DNA of 64,000 bases from Eunapius fragilis (taxonomy: Eukaryota > Porifera > Demospongiae > Spongillida > Spongillidae): assembly GCA_963681505.1 (NCBI GenBank), contig OY811982.1, positions 6,066,683 to 6,130,682 of the forward strand, read 5' to 3'. A model generated the notes under the pieces. That model did no database searches. It saw only the letters and a program-made list of their open reading frames with translations, and was not told where the DNA came from. Of the stretch, positions 1 to 13,687 are shown one piece after another (the stretch's first letter is position 1; the number at the start of each line of letters is the position of its first letter). Both the position numbers and the translations under genes were made by a program.

Positions 1-36
1 AAAAAAAGATAAAAAGAAACTGCATTTGGTACATGT

Positions 37-1565
37 TCATGGCTTAATAGTCTTCTTCCCATGTGATTCACCAGCTTGAAAAAAGGAAGGAAAATACAAA
101 TATTTATGACAGTTCAATAATTAACGGGCAATTATATCAACGGGTACATGAACATAATCTCTTATAAATTTAATTGACAACCATCTATATGCTTTCGCAT
201 TATTGTCATTAACCGATTACTAATTGAGCGGCGTCAGTATTGTGTTTACCGTTCCTAAAGAATTCTTTTGCAATATTATACGAATTTGAAGTTACTCATG
301 TTCAAGGCTTCAGATTATATTGTTGAAACCCCCTTCCTGCTACGTAACATTCATCTGCTGCCTCATTTTATTTGGTTTAGTTGTACAAAAATATTTCGGC
401 GTTAATCGGTTAAGCAGACTGAAAAACTGTCCCTTTATATAAAAACAGTGTAACAATTTACAATGATCCGAGCGATATACGTGCATTTAAATCCCTATAA
501 TAGTATACATGTATGCATGCATGCATACACGTGTGCAATATATCCTGATCTATAATAGTATACCTGCATTAGCTCTTGCAGGAAGGATCTTGTAATCAAC
601 ATTATATATTTCAGCATTTGCAGCCGGGTACCAAGGGTCACCAGCGTACACGATGAGATTGCCAGTGACACGACGGGCAGGTTGTGTAGCAGTGTATACA
701 GTCGACGATCCCACAGACAGCTTTACATTAGGTCCGTTACACTCAACTATAACTTTGATGCGAACATTGAGAGGTAGGTCAAATGACTCAAGTTTCCAGT
801 TGCCGATAGAAGAATCGCCAATATAGACGCCTAGCTTAGTAGTACCGGGCATAAACCAAATAGCCGGGGCAGCACCTCCGAATTCCCCACAGCAGTCCTT
901 GCCGGTAGTAAAATGGAGAATGCTTCCCCAATCACTGACCGTACCATGAGCTACAATTTCAAAAGAAAGGATGTAGTTTCCGGTTGTCGCGGAGATTGTA
1001 CCAATTTGATTGCCGCGGACCAATACAGGATGAGCAGGAATATTAGTAGGCGGGGGAAGCGTAGTAGGAACCGTGGGAGGCTTTGTAGCAGGTGGAATAG
1101 TAGGAGGCTTGATGCAATTACCTTCGCCAAGAAAAGTGACAGGTACCGGTGTGATGAGGGTGGGGGAACATATGCATAAAATGGGTAAGCATTAATTCAT
1201 CCCTAGCTGAGTTACATAGCTGCATCATGATCACGCGCGCACACACGTATGTCGATACCGCCCGCACACATGCATGTGCAGAAGACACACATGCATAACG
1301 CACGAAACTTTGTTTAATTCAGTGCACGCGGCTATACCTGAGTAATATGCCTTCAAGCATGAAAGATAAGCTGTAACGAGAAATTGCATGCCATTATTAA
1401 TAACACCATACTTGCATGACTGGCCTTTGTTATAAATACAAGCCTATGCTTACCGTCTTGGGCCGCTTGACATATTCCAACAACCTGATTTATTTCAGAA
1501 ATTTGTTCATTGCTGACACTGTTTATCACTGCAAACATGTCAATAAATAATAAATAAATAGACAT
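37..1565 (-). CDS. Secreted Pro-rich protein with ConA/LamG-like domain, paralog 1 (4 exons)
   Basis: Exons on the minus strand: 1565-1454, 1370-1338, 1121-564 and 74-37. All borders are GT-AG, all are phase 1, and they join into about 246 residues. Exon 1 gives a short hydrophobic leader (MSIYLLFIDMFAVI) and a GICQ motif. Exon 2 encodes 11 residues with one Cys. Exon 3 starts NCIKPP, has a short Pro/Thr stretch, then a globular domain with landmarks GNYILSFEI, GSILHFTTG, CC, IWFMPGTT, IGDSSIGNW and VYAGDPW. Exon 4 is a basic tail ending KKTIKP. The domain looks like a concanavalin-like beta-sandwich, a family assignment made from pattern only. Binding partner unknown; probably secreted or extracellular. 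Upstream ATGs at 1571 and 1577 are in frame, so the start is uncertain. Exon 3 is nearly identical to that of paralog 2. Confidence 0.72.
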
Positions 1566-1657
1566 ACGCATGTACATATAAACTATGTTTGGCTCTCAGC
1601 CGGTAATGAGGTCTTTATTTTTTTTTTAAACAGAGAATAAATGCGCTCACAGGGTTA

Positions 1658-2932
1658 CTAATCATAGTATGTATTTAATTTACCTGCATTAGCTCTTGCA
1701 GGAAGGATCTTGTAATCAACATTATATATTTCAGCATTTGCAGTCGGGTACCAAGGGTCACCAGCGTACACGATGAGATTGCCAGTGACACGACGGGCAG
1801 GTTGTGTAGCAGTGTATACAGTCGACGATCCCACAGACAGCTTTACATTAGGTCCGTTACACTCAACTATAACTTTGATGCGAACATTGAGAGGTAGGTC
1901 ATATGACTCAAGTTTCCAGTTGCCGATAGAAGAATCGCCAATATAGACGCCTAGCTTAGTAGTACCGGGCATAAACCAAATAGCCGGGGCAGCACCTCCA
2001 AACTCCCCACAGCAGTCCTTGCCGGTAGTAAAATGGAGAATGCTTCCCCAATCACTGACCGTACCATGAGCTACAATTTCAAAAGAAAGGATGTAGTTTC
2101 CGGTTGTCGCGGCGATTGTACCAATTTGATTGCCGCGGACCAATACAGGATGAGCAGGAATATTAGTAGGCGGAGGAAGCGTAGTAGGAACCGTGGCGGG
2201 CCTCGTAGCAGGCGGAGGCTTGATGCAGTTAACTTCACAAATTAAGAAAAGGAGGTGATATGGAGTGTATGTGGAACATTAGTATGCATCACGTGCATGC
2301 ATAGGGCTCTACAAGTAGGTTTGTCCATACTGCCAACACACACGCACGCACAGCAGTGGCTTATCCAGGGTCAAGTAAATAAATAAATAAAAATATTTTT
2401 TATATACTTAGCTTCAAAGAGCTTAGGGTGCATGACGTAAGTCGCGCTGATGATGAAAACGTGCTGAGTGATAACAGTAGCATATATAACAACCCTTCCC
2501 CCTCTCGCAAAAAATTATAGTCTGAGTACCAGACCCTTTATTGCACTTATATAATTATAGTAACTTATTAAGTCTAGTAAAGGCAGACGAGGATCTGCCC
2601 GTGCACAGACACGCACACACAAACACACACACCACGCACACTCACACACGCAGACACATGAATATACGCATAACTTTTTATCCAGTGCGGCTACCTGAGT
2701 AGTATTGCTTCAAGCATGAAAGATAAGCTGTAAAGAGAAATGAAGAAAATTTCATGCCATGCACTATACATGTACATCACGCGTGCACACGCCGATACTA
2801 ACCGCTTTGGTCCGATTGGCATATCCCATCATTAACTTGGTTTGCGTAGAGCATTTCAGCGGTCATACCGATCGTGGACAGAGCCAAGTACAAGATGGCG
2901 GTCCAGTGCAGCGAAGCGAACACCTTTCTCAT
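1658..2932 (-). CDS. Secreted Pro-rich protein with ConA/LamG-like domain, paralog 2 (3 exons, altered 3' end)
   Basis: Exons on the minus strand: 2932-2803 (start MRKVFASLHW, a good signal peptide, then NDGICQSDQ), 2727-2695 (AYLSCLKQYYS) and 2232 to the stop at 1658-1660. Phases agree (1/1). Exon 3 carries a short Pro-rich linker and the same globular domain as paralog 1; the two differ by only a few residues, so this is a recent tandem duplication. A donor-like GTAAAT follows the domain at the position where paralog 1 splices, but no tail exon is seen before the next gene. Reading through adds KLNTYYD and a stop, and an AATAAA lies just downstream (about 1614-1620). So the fourth exon may have been lost. 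Function unknown; a secreted domain protein is likely. Confidence 0.7.
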
Positions 2933-4130
2933 TCCAAAGAGATCGGTCTGAATATTATGCATCATCTCGACAGAAGCATTCTCTTTATAAAGGTTTATCC
3001 CCAACTTTATTCAGTCATGCATGCTGATTTCACGAAAATGTAACAGACATGAGTGTTTTGTATTTACTGTGAATACAAGCAGGAACACCACAATTACACA
3101 CCACATAATTACCGTTATACCCGTATAATTATACAGTTATCTCGAGAACCTAATATATGTATACATATAAGGGATCGTTAGAGCACAAAGTCATGTTAAA
3201 ACCTTTTTTCAGAAAGGCGCATCAATGAAAGTTCACGTGTGCAATTAAAAGTGAGGATAATGAAAAATGCAGGCACTGAAATTCCATGATGGACAGTCTA
3301 ATTTTCAGTGTGTGAAGCCGACCAAACACTAGGCAACATGTTGCGCGCAACATTGTCATTTTCTAAACTGTGCGTAGGACATAATCTATAGTTATTGCGT
3401 AAAATGCTACTGCTGCTTACCTAAACATAACATAGCACCACAATTAAAGAATGCAACGACGGATGCTTGAACTGAAGACCAGGTCATGACGATCGTTCGC
3501 ATATGTGTATATCTTCTTCATGAATATACATCTGCTTAGTCTAATCATGTCTGCCATATCTGTCACATACAGCCCCATTTTGTTATGGGCCATTAATACA
3601 AGTACTTTGCTTGAATGAACAGCGTGTTGTAGCTGTGGCCATTACAGCAAACAATCATTTATCAGGAGCATCTGTGTTTGTATTTTCTAGGTATCCGAAT
3701 AACTCGTGTGGTTTTTAGTGATTGTAAGAGTTCCTTTTGTTCATTAATATTGCAACCTTTTGTCATTATGGCTTCCAATGGCGCTTTGTTTATGCCAGTT
3801 GATTACGTTGAATATATACATCTACAGTTCAGGAGAATTATAGTTACGCCTGGGTCCATTAAATGTTGGACAATTAGACCTATATGCCCCGAATTATTGA
3901 AATGTATACAGTGGCCTGGTAGTTCGAGCGTACGAGCAGCACGGTCCGAGAGCAAAAATGGGTTTAACTTTAAGTAATGGTTTGAGAGCAAAAATTGGTA
4001 GGAGCCGAGGGAAAAACTGCGTACGGTCGGAGATTAAACTTGCGTACTGTCCGTGAGCAAAAGTGCTCTAGCCCCCACACACACCCTCCGGTTTCGCCGC
4101 CGCTGTATCGTATTATCTGAATAATAATCT
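2933..4130. other. Intergenic, no gene seen
   Basis: AT-rich spacer. The only open frames are short (up to 99 codons) and show no recognisable domain or splice pattern. It probably holds the upstream region of paralog 2 at its left end. Confidence 0.5.
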
Positions 4131-4811
4131 ATATCATCCTCGGCTTTGGCAGCACTGACAGCATCCACCTTCAGCAGGCTGTAGTGGCTTTTAACTCCCA
4201 GGTCTCTCTTCCCAATGCCATCTCAGTTAATTTTGCTCTGGCCTCTCCCAGCCCTAACCAGAAGGCTATGTCAGGAATGATCGAGGACCAACTTTTGCCA
4301 ACTTGATGGATTCTTCTTCACATGCCAACAGAGCTCATCTCCTGTTAGTGGCAGCCCCTCTTGGCTATCAGTGGTTCCTTCAACTAGTTTGGGCTTGCAC
4401 CTCGAGTCCAATGAGTACCGGATGGTCATAAAGTGGTGGCTGGGACTGGACACTTCAGGTCGATCCATGTGCCCATTCTGCCCCAATACTATCCTGCCAC
4501 ACTGGACATCGCCATCACATCACCCCTCACCTGAGCCATGTCACCAAGCTGGGGTGGCAGCCCTTGCAGCAGAGGCCCATAAGCTACACTCCAATGGACC
4601 CAAATGCCAGGAGTTAGGTTGGTCCTGCATTCCATTGGCAGTTGAGGCAAAGTTGAGACAAATTGACCCATGTTACCATTTCAAGGCTGGCATCTCACCT
4701 GGCCATTCACCAGTCTTCCCCCAAGTCATCAGTGGTGGCTGAGATCTATGGGTGATTGAATACTGCTCTGATCCTATCCATTGCCAGAGCCATCCTGGCA
4801 AGAGAGCTCTT
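4131..4811 (+). mobile_element. LINE fragment A (3' part), running into (ATC)n
   Basis: Degenerate copy of the 3' part of a non-LTR retrotransposon. Recognisable pieces are the post-RT region (SNEYRMVIKWWLGLDTS), the CPFCPN zinc-like motif, and the end of the ORF (CQELGWSCIPLAVE, then LSIARAILARE). The endonuclease-like part (RPADI...FDVTV in other copies) is deleted here. The coding end meets the microsatellite directly, without the ~100-nt 3' UTR seen in copies D and F. Confidence 0.75.
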
Positions 4812-6458
<1,647 letters not shown>

Positions 6459-6806
6459 GATTGCTGTCGCATTTGCCCTCACCAGATGCAAGTTGAGCCT
6501 GCTATACAGTTCAGACAGCACAAGTGACTTTGGTTTGCCCGATATGATGGCAAGAAGGGAGGCAAGCTTCCTTTCCCCAAGCACCATAGGACTCCGTGAC
6601 CAGAGGTACACAACACCAGCCCAAAGCATTGCATTTGGGGTCATTCTCAGTATGCTTTCGCTCTTCAGTGGACTAGGCGGCTGCCCCAGCTGACAATCTT
6701 ACTACTGAAACGATTTTGGGGTTTAGCGGTGATGTCACTGAAATATCAAAGGCAGCTGGTTTGCCAAGGGCCCAGTTGGGTAGCAAAATGTCTGCAGGGC
6801 GTGAAT
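6459..6806 (-). mobile_element. LINE fragment B, inverted, tail-to-tail with A
   Basis: Read on the minus strand this is the last part of the same LINE ORF: an endonuclease-like motif (SRPADILLPNW...FDISVTSPLNP) with stops and frameshifts, then the C-terminal block ending LNLHLVRANATAI, which meets the (GAT)n strand of the microsatellite with no 3' UTR. It is the only copy in this cluster in the opposite orientation. Confidence 0.72.
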
Positions 6807-6837
6807 GATCATGCTCAGATGTAAGATTGATAATAAT

Positions 6838-7560
6838 AAGGATTTGCATCTGGACTCTGCTGAATGCCAGGTAGCTCTTAGATGGTGGTTAGGTCTTGAC
6901 ACGTCTGAAGGTTCCCAGTGCCCTCTTCGTCTCGACATTGCCCTTGACCCTCTAGGTCACCATGCAGCCTCTTGCAGATATGGTGGGGATGTGGTTGCAC
7001 GGCACAACCGCTTGCGAGATATCTTTGCCAACTTCTGTCGTTGGGCCCAACTTTCTGTGCAGGTCGAAGTGGGGTATGGCTTAGCTAGGGACCATATCAA
7101 CTCCCGTCCTGCAGATATCCTGGTTCTGGGATGGGACAGGGGAAAGCCAGCAGCATTTGATGTTAGAGTAACTTCACCCCTTACTCCCGTATCCCTGAAC
7201 AATGCCAGTGCATCGGTGGGGGCAGCAGTGTATGCTGCTGAATGCAGAAAGCATGCAGCCAATGACATCAGGTGCCAGGAGTTGGGATGGTTGTGTGTCC
7301 CCTTAGCTGTGGAAAAATATGGCAATTGGGGGAAGGAGGCTCAGAGTGTTTATTCCCGGCTCGCTTCTCAGCTTTCCATCAGCCAGGCCACCCCAAACCT
7401 AAAATGTTGTCTGAAATCTATAGCCGCCTCAACATGTCTCTGGTGAGGTCTGTGGCAAGGGCCATCATGCAAAGGGAAGCTGTCCAAGGGCAGGTTATGA
7501 AACTGTAGGTTGATTAGTTGTGTTTGTAAGTAGAACTGTAGATTCATTAAAATAAATAGT
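6838..7560 (+). mobile_element. LINE fragment C (3' end)
   Basis: 5'-truncated copy that starts just after an AATAATAAG junction. An open stretch at 6805-7446 shows the family's C-terminal architecture: a WWLGLDTS block, a zinc-like LGHHAASC, the RHNRLRD block, an endonuclease-like RPADILVLGW...AFDVRVTSPL, then CRKHAANDIRCQELGW and VPLAVEKYG. A frameshift near 7400 moves the last part (IYSRLNMSLVRSVARAI) to another frame. This is the best preserved copy of the block. In R2/R4-like LINEs the C-terminal nuclease is restriction-enzyme-like (PD-D/E-x-K type); that assignment is inference here. Confidence 0.75.
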
Positions 7561-7599
7561 ATAGCAATAATGAGTTGGTATTGTACATGTATGTAATTG

Positions 7600-8445
7600 T
7601 TGTTGGAAGCATCATCACCTGCCGACAAGACTCGGCTGCTCTCTGTGTCAGCACCTCATGCTGCATCCTGGCTACTGGTCACACCTTCTCCTGGCCTCGA
7701 CCTACACCTTGACCCTAATGAGCTGCAAATTCCATCCAATGGGGGCTAGGGATAGACACAGCTAGAGGCTCCTCATGCTCTCTGTGTCCTGGCTTAGCTC
7801 TTGACCGCCTTGGTAACCACGCTACTACCTGTAAATGGGATGGCGATGTCGTTACCCGCCACAACCATCTGCGTAATGTTGAGTTTTGCCATCATGCCCA
7901 TCTTGGACTGAGAGTAGAGTCAGGCAGTGGCATTACGACTTAAGCCGCACCTGGCCAGCGGATGTATTGGGAGAGAGGGAAACATGCTGCCCTTGACATC
8001 ACAGTGACCTCTCCCTTAATCCCTTCTATCCTAACAGCTGCAAGCTTGTCTGAAGGGGCTGCAGTGGAGGAGGCGGAGGTCAGGAAGCACAGAGCAAATG
8101 ACCCAAAGTGTTCAGAGCTGGGTTGGGTGTGTATCCCACTTGCGGTAGAGACTTATGGAAACTGGTGTAGGGAAGCCCAATCTACTTTCTCTCGCCTAGC
8201 TTCTCACCTGGCCATCATCACCTCTTCCCACAAAGGTAAGGTGCTCACAGAGTTATACAGCAGGCTGAACTTCACCCTGGTTCGGGCTATGGCTAGAGCC
8301 TTGTTGGCTCCCTCCTTTGGCCTCCAGGATATCGTTTGAATTTTTTCTATGTAATGTGTTTTCTTATGTGCTATTGTGTATTTATTCTTGTTTCTGTATA
8401 CAATATTGTACATGGCGTATGTAAATAAATAATAATAATAATAGA
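7600..8445 (+). mobile_element. LINE fragment D with 3' UTR and (AAT)n tail
   Basis: Begins near SAPHAASWLLVT-like coding (degenerate), continues through LGNHATTC, then an open stretch 7962-8339 with AALDITVTSPLIP, CSELGWVCIPLAVETYG and LYSRLNFTLVRAMARAL. A UTR of about 90 nt follows and ends in a (AAT)n tail at about 8428-8445. Copy E starts right after the tail. Confidence 0.75.
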
Positions 8446-9417
8446 TTTATCAAAACGAATTGATTATAGATTTGACCAGCTTTTCCTCACCTCAACTCCT
8501 GGTACCCGTGCCCACCTGTTATCAGTGTCTTCTTGTCATGCTTCCTCTTGGCTAGTTGTCATTCCATCTCAGAGACTAAATCTTCACTTGGAGCCAGATG
8601 AGTTCCAGGTCGCCTTAAAATGGTGGCTTGGAATGGATACATCACCACAGCTCCGGTGTCCATACTGCCCTGACCACCAGCTAGACCCTCTTGGGCAATC
8701 ATGCCTTGACATGCAAAGGGTGTGGTGATGTTGTTTTGCACCACAACAGTCTCAGAGATGTTTTTGCCCAGTTTTGTCATAGGGCTCAGCTGGGTGGTCA
8801 GCTTGAAGTAGGGCATGGATGTGGTGCTGACAGGTCTCTCAGCCGGCCAGCAGACATCTTGGTGCCAAACTGGATGATTGGCAAGCCAGCTGCATTTGAT
8901 GTCACTGTAGTCTCTTCCGCTTAACCCCATTACACTAATTGAAGCGGGAGCTAGAAGTGAGTCAGCAGCTGGTAAAGCCGAGGTTCGAAAGCACAAGGCC
9001 AATGATTCCAAGTGCAGGGAATTTGGTTGGGTCTGCATTCCCTAGGCTGTAGAAACCTATGGTTGCTGCGGAGTGGAAGCGCAGGGTTCTCTTTCTCGCC
9101 TTGCAGCTAGACTGGCGTTGCAGCTGCAATGCAGCAAGTCGAAGGCCATTAGAAGCATCTACGAGTGGCTTAACCTCACCCTAGTTGGCTGTAATGCAAG
9201 AGCCCTGCTATTCCGTGTGAGGTTTCAGCATTCAGGTGGTCAGGGCTGAGAATTCTTTGTGTTGCCTTGTACTATTCATTGGGCTGGGTTTGTGTAGTTG
9301 TTTTGCATAGTAGTGGTAGTAAGGTAGTAATATAATATTGTTCTGTATGTGCATTTATTCCTTTCATGTATTCTCTTGTAGTTCTGTATGTGCATTTATT
9401 CCTTCCAACAATAATAA
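8446..9417 (+). mobile_element. LINE fragment E with (AAT)n tail
   Basis: Starts directly after the tail of copy D. It includes DQLFLTSTPGTRAHLL-like coding, an open piece at 8525-8728 (LHLEPDEFQVALKWWLGMD), the endonuclease-like RPADILVPNWMIGKPAAFDVTV in 8691-8924, and a broken C-terminal block. It ends at AACAATAATAATAG (about 9405-9417), where copy F begins. Confidence 0.73.
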
Positions 9418-9842
9418 TAGTGTACAAAATAATGACCTCTCCGCTTAATTCACTTATCCTTTCGGAAGCGGGGGTGTCTTTGGGAGCGGCTGCTCATGCA
9501 TTTGAGATCAGAAAGCACAACAGCAATGATGCCAAATGTGGGGAATTAGGATGGGTTTGCATCCCATTGGTTGTTGAGACATACGGTGCATGGGGTCAAG
9601 AGGCTGTCAAAAGTTTTGCTCAGTTGGCATCTAGGCTGGCAATCGCCTGCTCCCAGCCAAATTTGGTCGTTATAAATGATCTTTACGGCAGGCTGAACAC
9701 TTGCCTCATAAGATCAAGTTCTTCGGCCATCCTTAGTAGGATGGTGTCCACATGAATTTTGCATTTGTGTGTTATTTATGTATCGGTGTACTGTATATAT
9801 ATCTTCATGTAATAAAAAATAAAATAGAAATAATAATAATAA
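9418..9842 (+). mobile_element. LINE fragment F with UTR and (AAT)n tail
   Basis: Strongly 5'-truncated. The open stretch 9366-9755 encodes MTSPLNSLILSEAGVSLGAA, CGELGWVCIPLVVETYG and LYGRLNTCLIRSSSSAIL. After the stop come about 80 nt of UTR (with AATAAA-like words) and the (AAT)n tail at about 9829-9842. Confidence 0.75.
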
Positions 9843-10222
9843 GCAGGTTCGGCTGCTATGGCTGCCCAGATCTGCAAGCACAGGGTTAATGATGGAAGGT
9901 GCAGTGAACTAGGCTGGGTTTGTATTCCTCTTGTAGTGGAGACATATGGATGTTGGGGTACTGAGGCTATTCAGGCACTATCAAGACTTGCCACACGTTT
10001 GTCCACCAGGCAGGGTCTCCCCAAGTCGCTAGTGTGTAATGAGCAATTTTGTAGACTAAGTTTAGCCCTTGTGAGAGCAAACTCTTGAGCCAGCCTATCC
10101 CGCTCCCTATAAACTGTGCATGTTGATGCTGTAGGTAGATTTTGTTTTGTGCATACTGTATCATATATCTGTTACTGTATATTATCAATACTCATCAATA
10201 AAATAAAAAAATAATAATAATA
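9843..10222 (+). mobile_element. LINE fragment G with UTR and (AAT)n tail
   Basis: Shortest copy. The open stretch 9858-10088 encodes MAAQICKHRVNDGRCSELGW, IPLVVETYG and FCRLSLALVRANS, then a stop. The UTR of about 110 nt ends at (AAT)n, 10208-10222. It starts right after the tail of F. Confidence 0.75.
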
Positions 10223-11624
10223 GCTATCCAGCTAATTCAGCAGTTTGATCCCTCCTTGGGGCTATATATCAATATGGCCAAGTGTGAACTCTTTTCTTGA
10301 GGGGCCACGGAGGGCTTTTCTAGCTGACATAAAGGTGTTTCATGAGCCTAACTTTGAGATCCTGGGTGCTCTTATTGGGGATGCAATATTTTGTCCAAGT
10401 TCCTCGCTCAAAAGCGAGCCAAGGCAGTCAAATTACTGTCCCAGATGTCAGAGGTGGGTTCAGTAGATCCTCAAATTCCACTCCTTCCTTTACGTCATTG
10501 TGCCACCTTTTGTAAGCTGGTCCATTTAGCTCGCTCCACTCCACCTGCCTTTGTGTCTGAAGGCCTAGCATTGTTTGATGTGGAGGTTCGTCATCACTGT
10601 TGTGACACTGTTGCAATTGATCCCTCTGACTCTAAGTGGCTTCAAGTTCAGCTGAGCCTCAGCAGGGGTGGTCTAGGCCTCCATTGGTTGGCTTTACATT
10701 GCTCGGCTGCTTATCTGGACTCAGTAAACAAAGCAGGTTGTTCAGCGCCACTGGATGAGTTCACCTTACAAGCTGTCACTTTATTCAATAGCTTGGTTCC
10801 GCCTTAAAGTTCCATCTCTGAAGAGTCTCTTCTGGAGCCCTGTTTAAGTCAAAAAGACTTATTATCCAGAATTGATGACCATCAATTTGACCAGCTGTGC
10901 CTCACCTCCACCCCGGGTAACCGTGCTCGTCTTCTTTCAGTCGCATCGTGTCATGCGTCCTCATGGCTAGCCATAATTCCATCAAGGGGTCTTAATCTTA
11001 GCTTGGATCCAGACGAGTTCCAGGTTGCGTAAGAATGGTGGCTTGGGATGGACACATTATCACAGCTACGTTCTCCTTACCACCAGCTGGATCCTCTTGG
11101 GCATCATGCCATGACGTGTTGTACCACAACAGCTTAAGAGATGTTTTTGCCCAGTTTTGTCACAGGGCAAGGCTGGGTGGTCAGCTTGAGGTAGGTCATG
11201 GGCATGGGGCTGAAAGTTCGCTCAGCAGGCCGGCAGACATCCTAGTGCCCAACTGGATGATTAGGAATCCAGCTGCTTTTGACCTAACAGTGGTCTCTCC
11301 GCTTAACTCCACTACATTGAATGAAGTGGGAGCCAGAAGTGGGTCAGCAGCTGGAAAGGCTGAAGTGTGCAAGCACAATGCCAATGACGCCAAGTGCGCA
11401 GAGTTGGGTTGGGTTTGCACACCCTTGGCAATAGAGACCTATGGTTGTTGGGGTGCGGAAGCTCAGGGTTCCATTTCTCGGCTGGCTGCCCGTCTGGCTT
11501 TGCAGCAAGTCAAAGGCCATTACAAGCATCTACCAGAGGCTGAACCTCACCCTGGTTCGCTGCAATGCCAGAGCCTTGCTATCCCGTGCTAGGTTTCAGC
11601 ATTCAGTGGGTGAGGGCTGAAATG

Positions 11625-11682
<58 letters not shown>

Positions 11683-11876
11683 ATTTTTCTCTTTCTTTTT
11701 TTGTGTAGTCTAGGTGGTAGATATATAAATAATAATAATACTATATAAGAATAATAGTCAATAATATAAACGAGATACAAGAATAGGACATTTGTGTGTA
11801 GTGTAGTGTAGTGTAGTTAGTTCTCTGTTCTTGTGAGTGGTGTACTGTTCATGTTCAATAATAATAATAATAATAA
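10223..11876 (+). mobile_element. LINE fragment H, longest copy, includes end of reverse-transcriptase ORF
   Basis: Starts after the tail of G within the RT/thumb region. Open piece 10391-10807 encodes PLRHCATFCKLVHLARSTPP, SRGGLGLHWLALHCSAAYL and FNSLVPP. After stops and frameshifts the piece 11035-11592 holds SLSRPADILVPNWM, AFDLTVVSPLNS and AELGWVCTPLAIETYG. A (GT)n tract (11627-11680) lies in the 3' UTR, and (AAT)n runs occur at about 11728-11740 and 11857-11876. A dead copy, but useful for rebuilding the order of blocks in the family. Confidence 0.75.
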
Positions 11877-13003
11877 AATTAGGAGCTACATCTGCATATC
11901 TGAGGCCTAATACAATATACAAATACCTACACCTTATCATGCAATGATGATGGTTTATTTTTTAAAATTTTTTGTTGCATCGTTATTTAATTTGTGGAGC
12001 TAGTGTTTATTGGCACTATCAACTAGCAGTCAATCAACTGTACCACTTACTGTTCACTGATTGTTCCAAGATATCACAAAGTGCATTGGTATTTCTAGGT
12101 ATCCCCTAAAGTTTGCAATCAAATGTCATTCCATTGCATATGTTCATTGCATGGTTTTAGTTAAAAATTGTGTTCTCTTATTTTCAGCAGTCATCACTGT
12201 ACACCATTTGGTCCTTAAGTTATTTTATTCGGTCTTAAATTCTGCATGGATGATGGAGAACCCGTGATAAATGCCGGCAATTCATTTACAAAAATGTAGA
12301 CGTAACAAACGCGCATGAATTTCAATCTCATGGCTGCTTCCTGTCATGGTGGGATGTTTTGCAATGAGGGACAACTGGACCACTTGTGACAGGAGTATCT
12401 TCTTTTAATTCTGTTTGGAGTGACTCATAACCAATATTCGTATCTAGCGTGGAATAAAGCCCGTAAAAACACATGTAAAAAAAAAAGCACATTGAGACTG
12501 GCTGAAGGTTTGCGGTCATCCAATAATAGAAAGCAACAACAAAATATATATGATTGCACAAACTTATGATCAATTCGCAATATAATACATGCAATTGATT
12601 TCTGCAATTGTGGTTACTTTTTCTTCATTATTGGGAGAATAATATTAAAACAAGTTCTACTGTTCCTTGGTTAAAATAAAATAAAGAGATGCGTTACGGC
12701 GCATCTATTTTACCAAGTAACAACGTAGAACGTGCGCTTTATTTCTAGGTTGTTTGCAATTAAGTGCCAAATAAGTTTGGATAAAAAAGGATTAGGGCGC
12801 CCAGCAGCATATTGGGGCTACGTGTTAGTGCTACTCCTCACCATTTTCCTCAGCATGTTTATTTAGTTAAATAAAGAAGTAAACAAAACATTTAGTAAGG
12901 TAATTTTCGGTAGCCTACATACCATGTGTATGTGTGTGTGCGTGTGCGTGCGTGTGTATGTGTGCGTGTGTGTGTGCGTGCGCGCGCGTGTGTGTTTGTG
13001 TGT

Positions 13004-13070
<67 letters not shown>

Positions 13071-13687
13071 TGTGGTTCATTGCGTCCACAATGAAACAAT
13101 GGAACATGCACAAACAAACCACAAACCCACACAACCATACAACCATATCTGGAAAAGTATTAAAAGTGTTTTTACATGCACCATACCTAGAAATACAAAT
13201 ACCTGACATACGTCTTTTCCCTTAGGAATAAATCAGGTGACACAGATAATTCATGGCCACACTGCAAGGTACAATAAGCTAACAGTGAAATGAAAAGTCA
13301 GGAAGAAGGTGGGGAAAAAAAATACAGATTTTGGTCAGCATTACTTTAAAAAATAAAATTATAAGCATTACCAGTCTATGTATGCTCCTTTGTGTTTACT
13401 GGTTTTACTTGACCTCTCTGTTCCCCTGTATATGTAAAACAGAGCCTTTTAATGCAATTATGGAAAGCGTTTCTATAATTAATATTCCTCATGAGATATC
13501 ACACACACTTATGCATTTGTATTATAATTACGCAATTCTATTATTGCAGTCGGCAATTCTTGGACATTAGCTTTTTCGATGCAGTAACACATTTTCGTGG
13601 TAAATGAAAACTCTTTGGGTAATCGCGCACATAAATAGAATGCTCCGACAGAGTCGATGCATATGCAGTCGCACTGGTCTCTTTGGA
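11877..13687. other. Intergenic spacer with a GT microsatellite
   Basis: No gene recognised. It contains a long TG-rich tract at about 12922-13072 (interrupted with CG and AT steps at its left end, pure GT at its right end). The rest is AT-rich with only short meaningless frames. The right end must hold the promoter of paralog 3. Confidence 0.6.
12922..13072. repeat. (GT)n microsatellite
   Basis: About 150 bases of TG repeat, imperfect on the left and pure on the right. It gives spurious poly-(Cys-Val) and poly-(His-Thr) frames. Confidence 0.95.

Noticed and set aside
3678..3991. Small genes at 3678-3977 (plus) and 3803-3991 (minus)
   Set aside because: They overlap on opposite strands, have no domain, no splice context and no paralog.
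12670..12720. Short hairpin AGATGCG/CGCATCT
   Set aside because: A 7-bp stem is expected by chance in sequence of this length.
12926..13225. Cys/Val- and His/Thr-repeat frames in GT/CA tracts (also near 13.9, 17.7 and 56.1 kb)
   Set aside because: Pure microsatellite translation.
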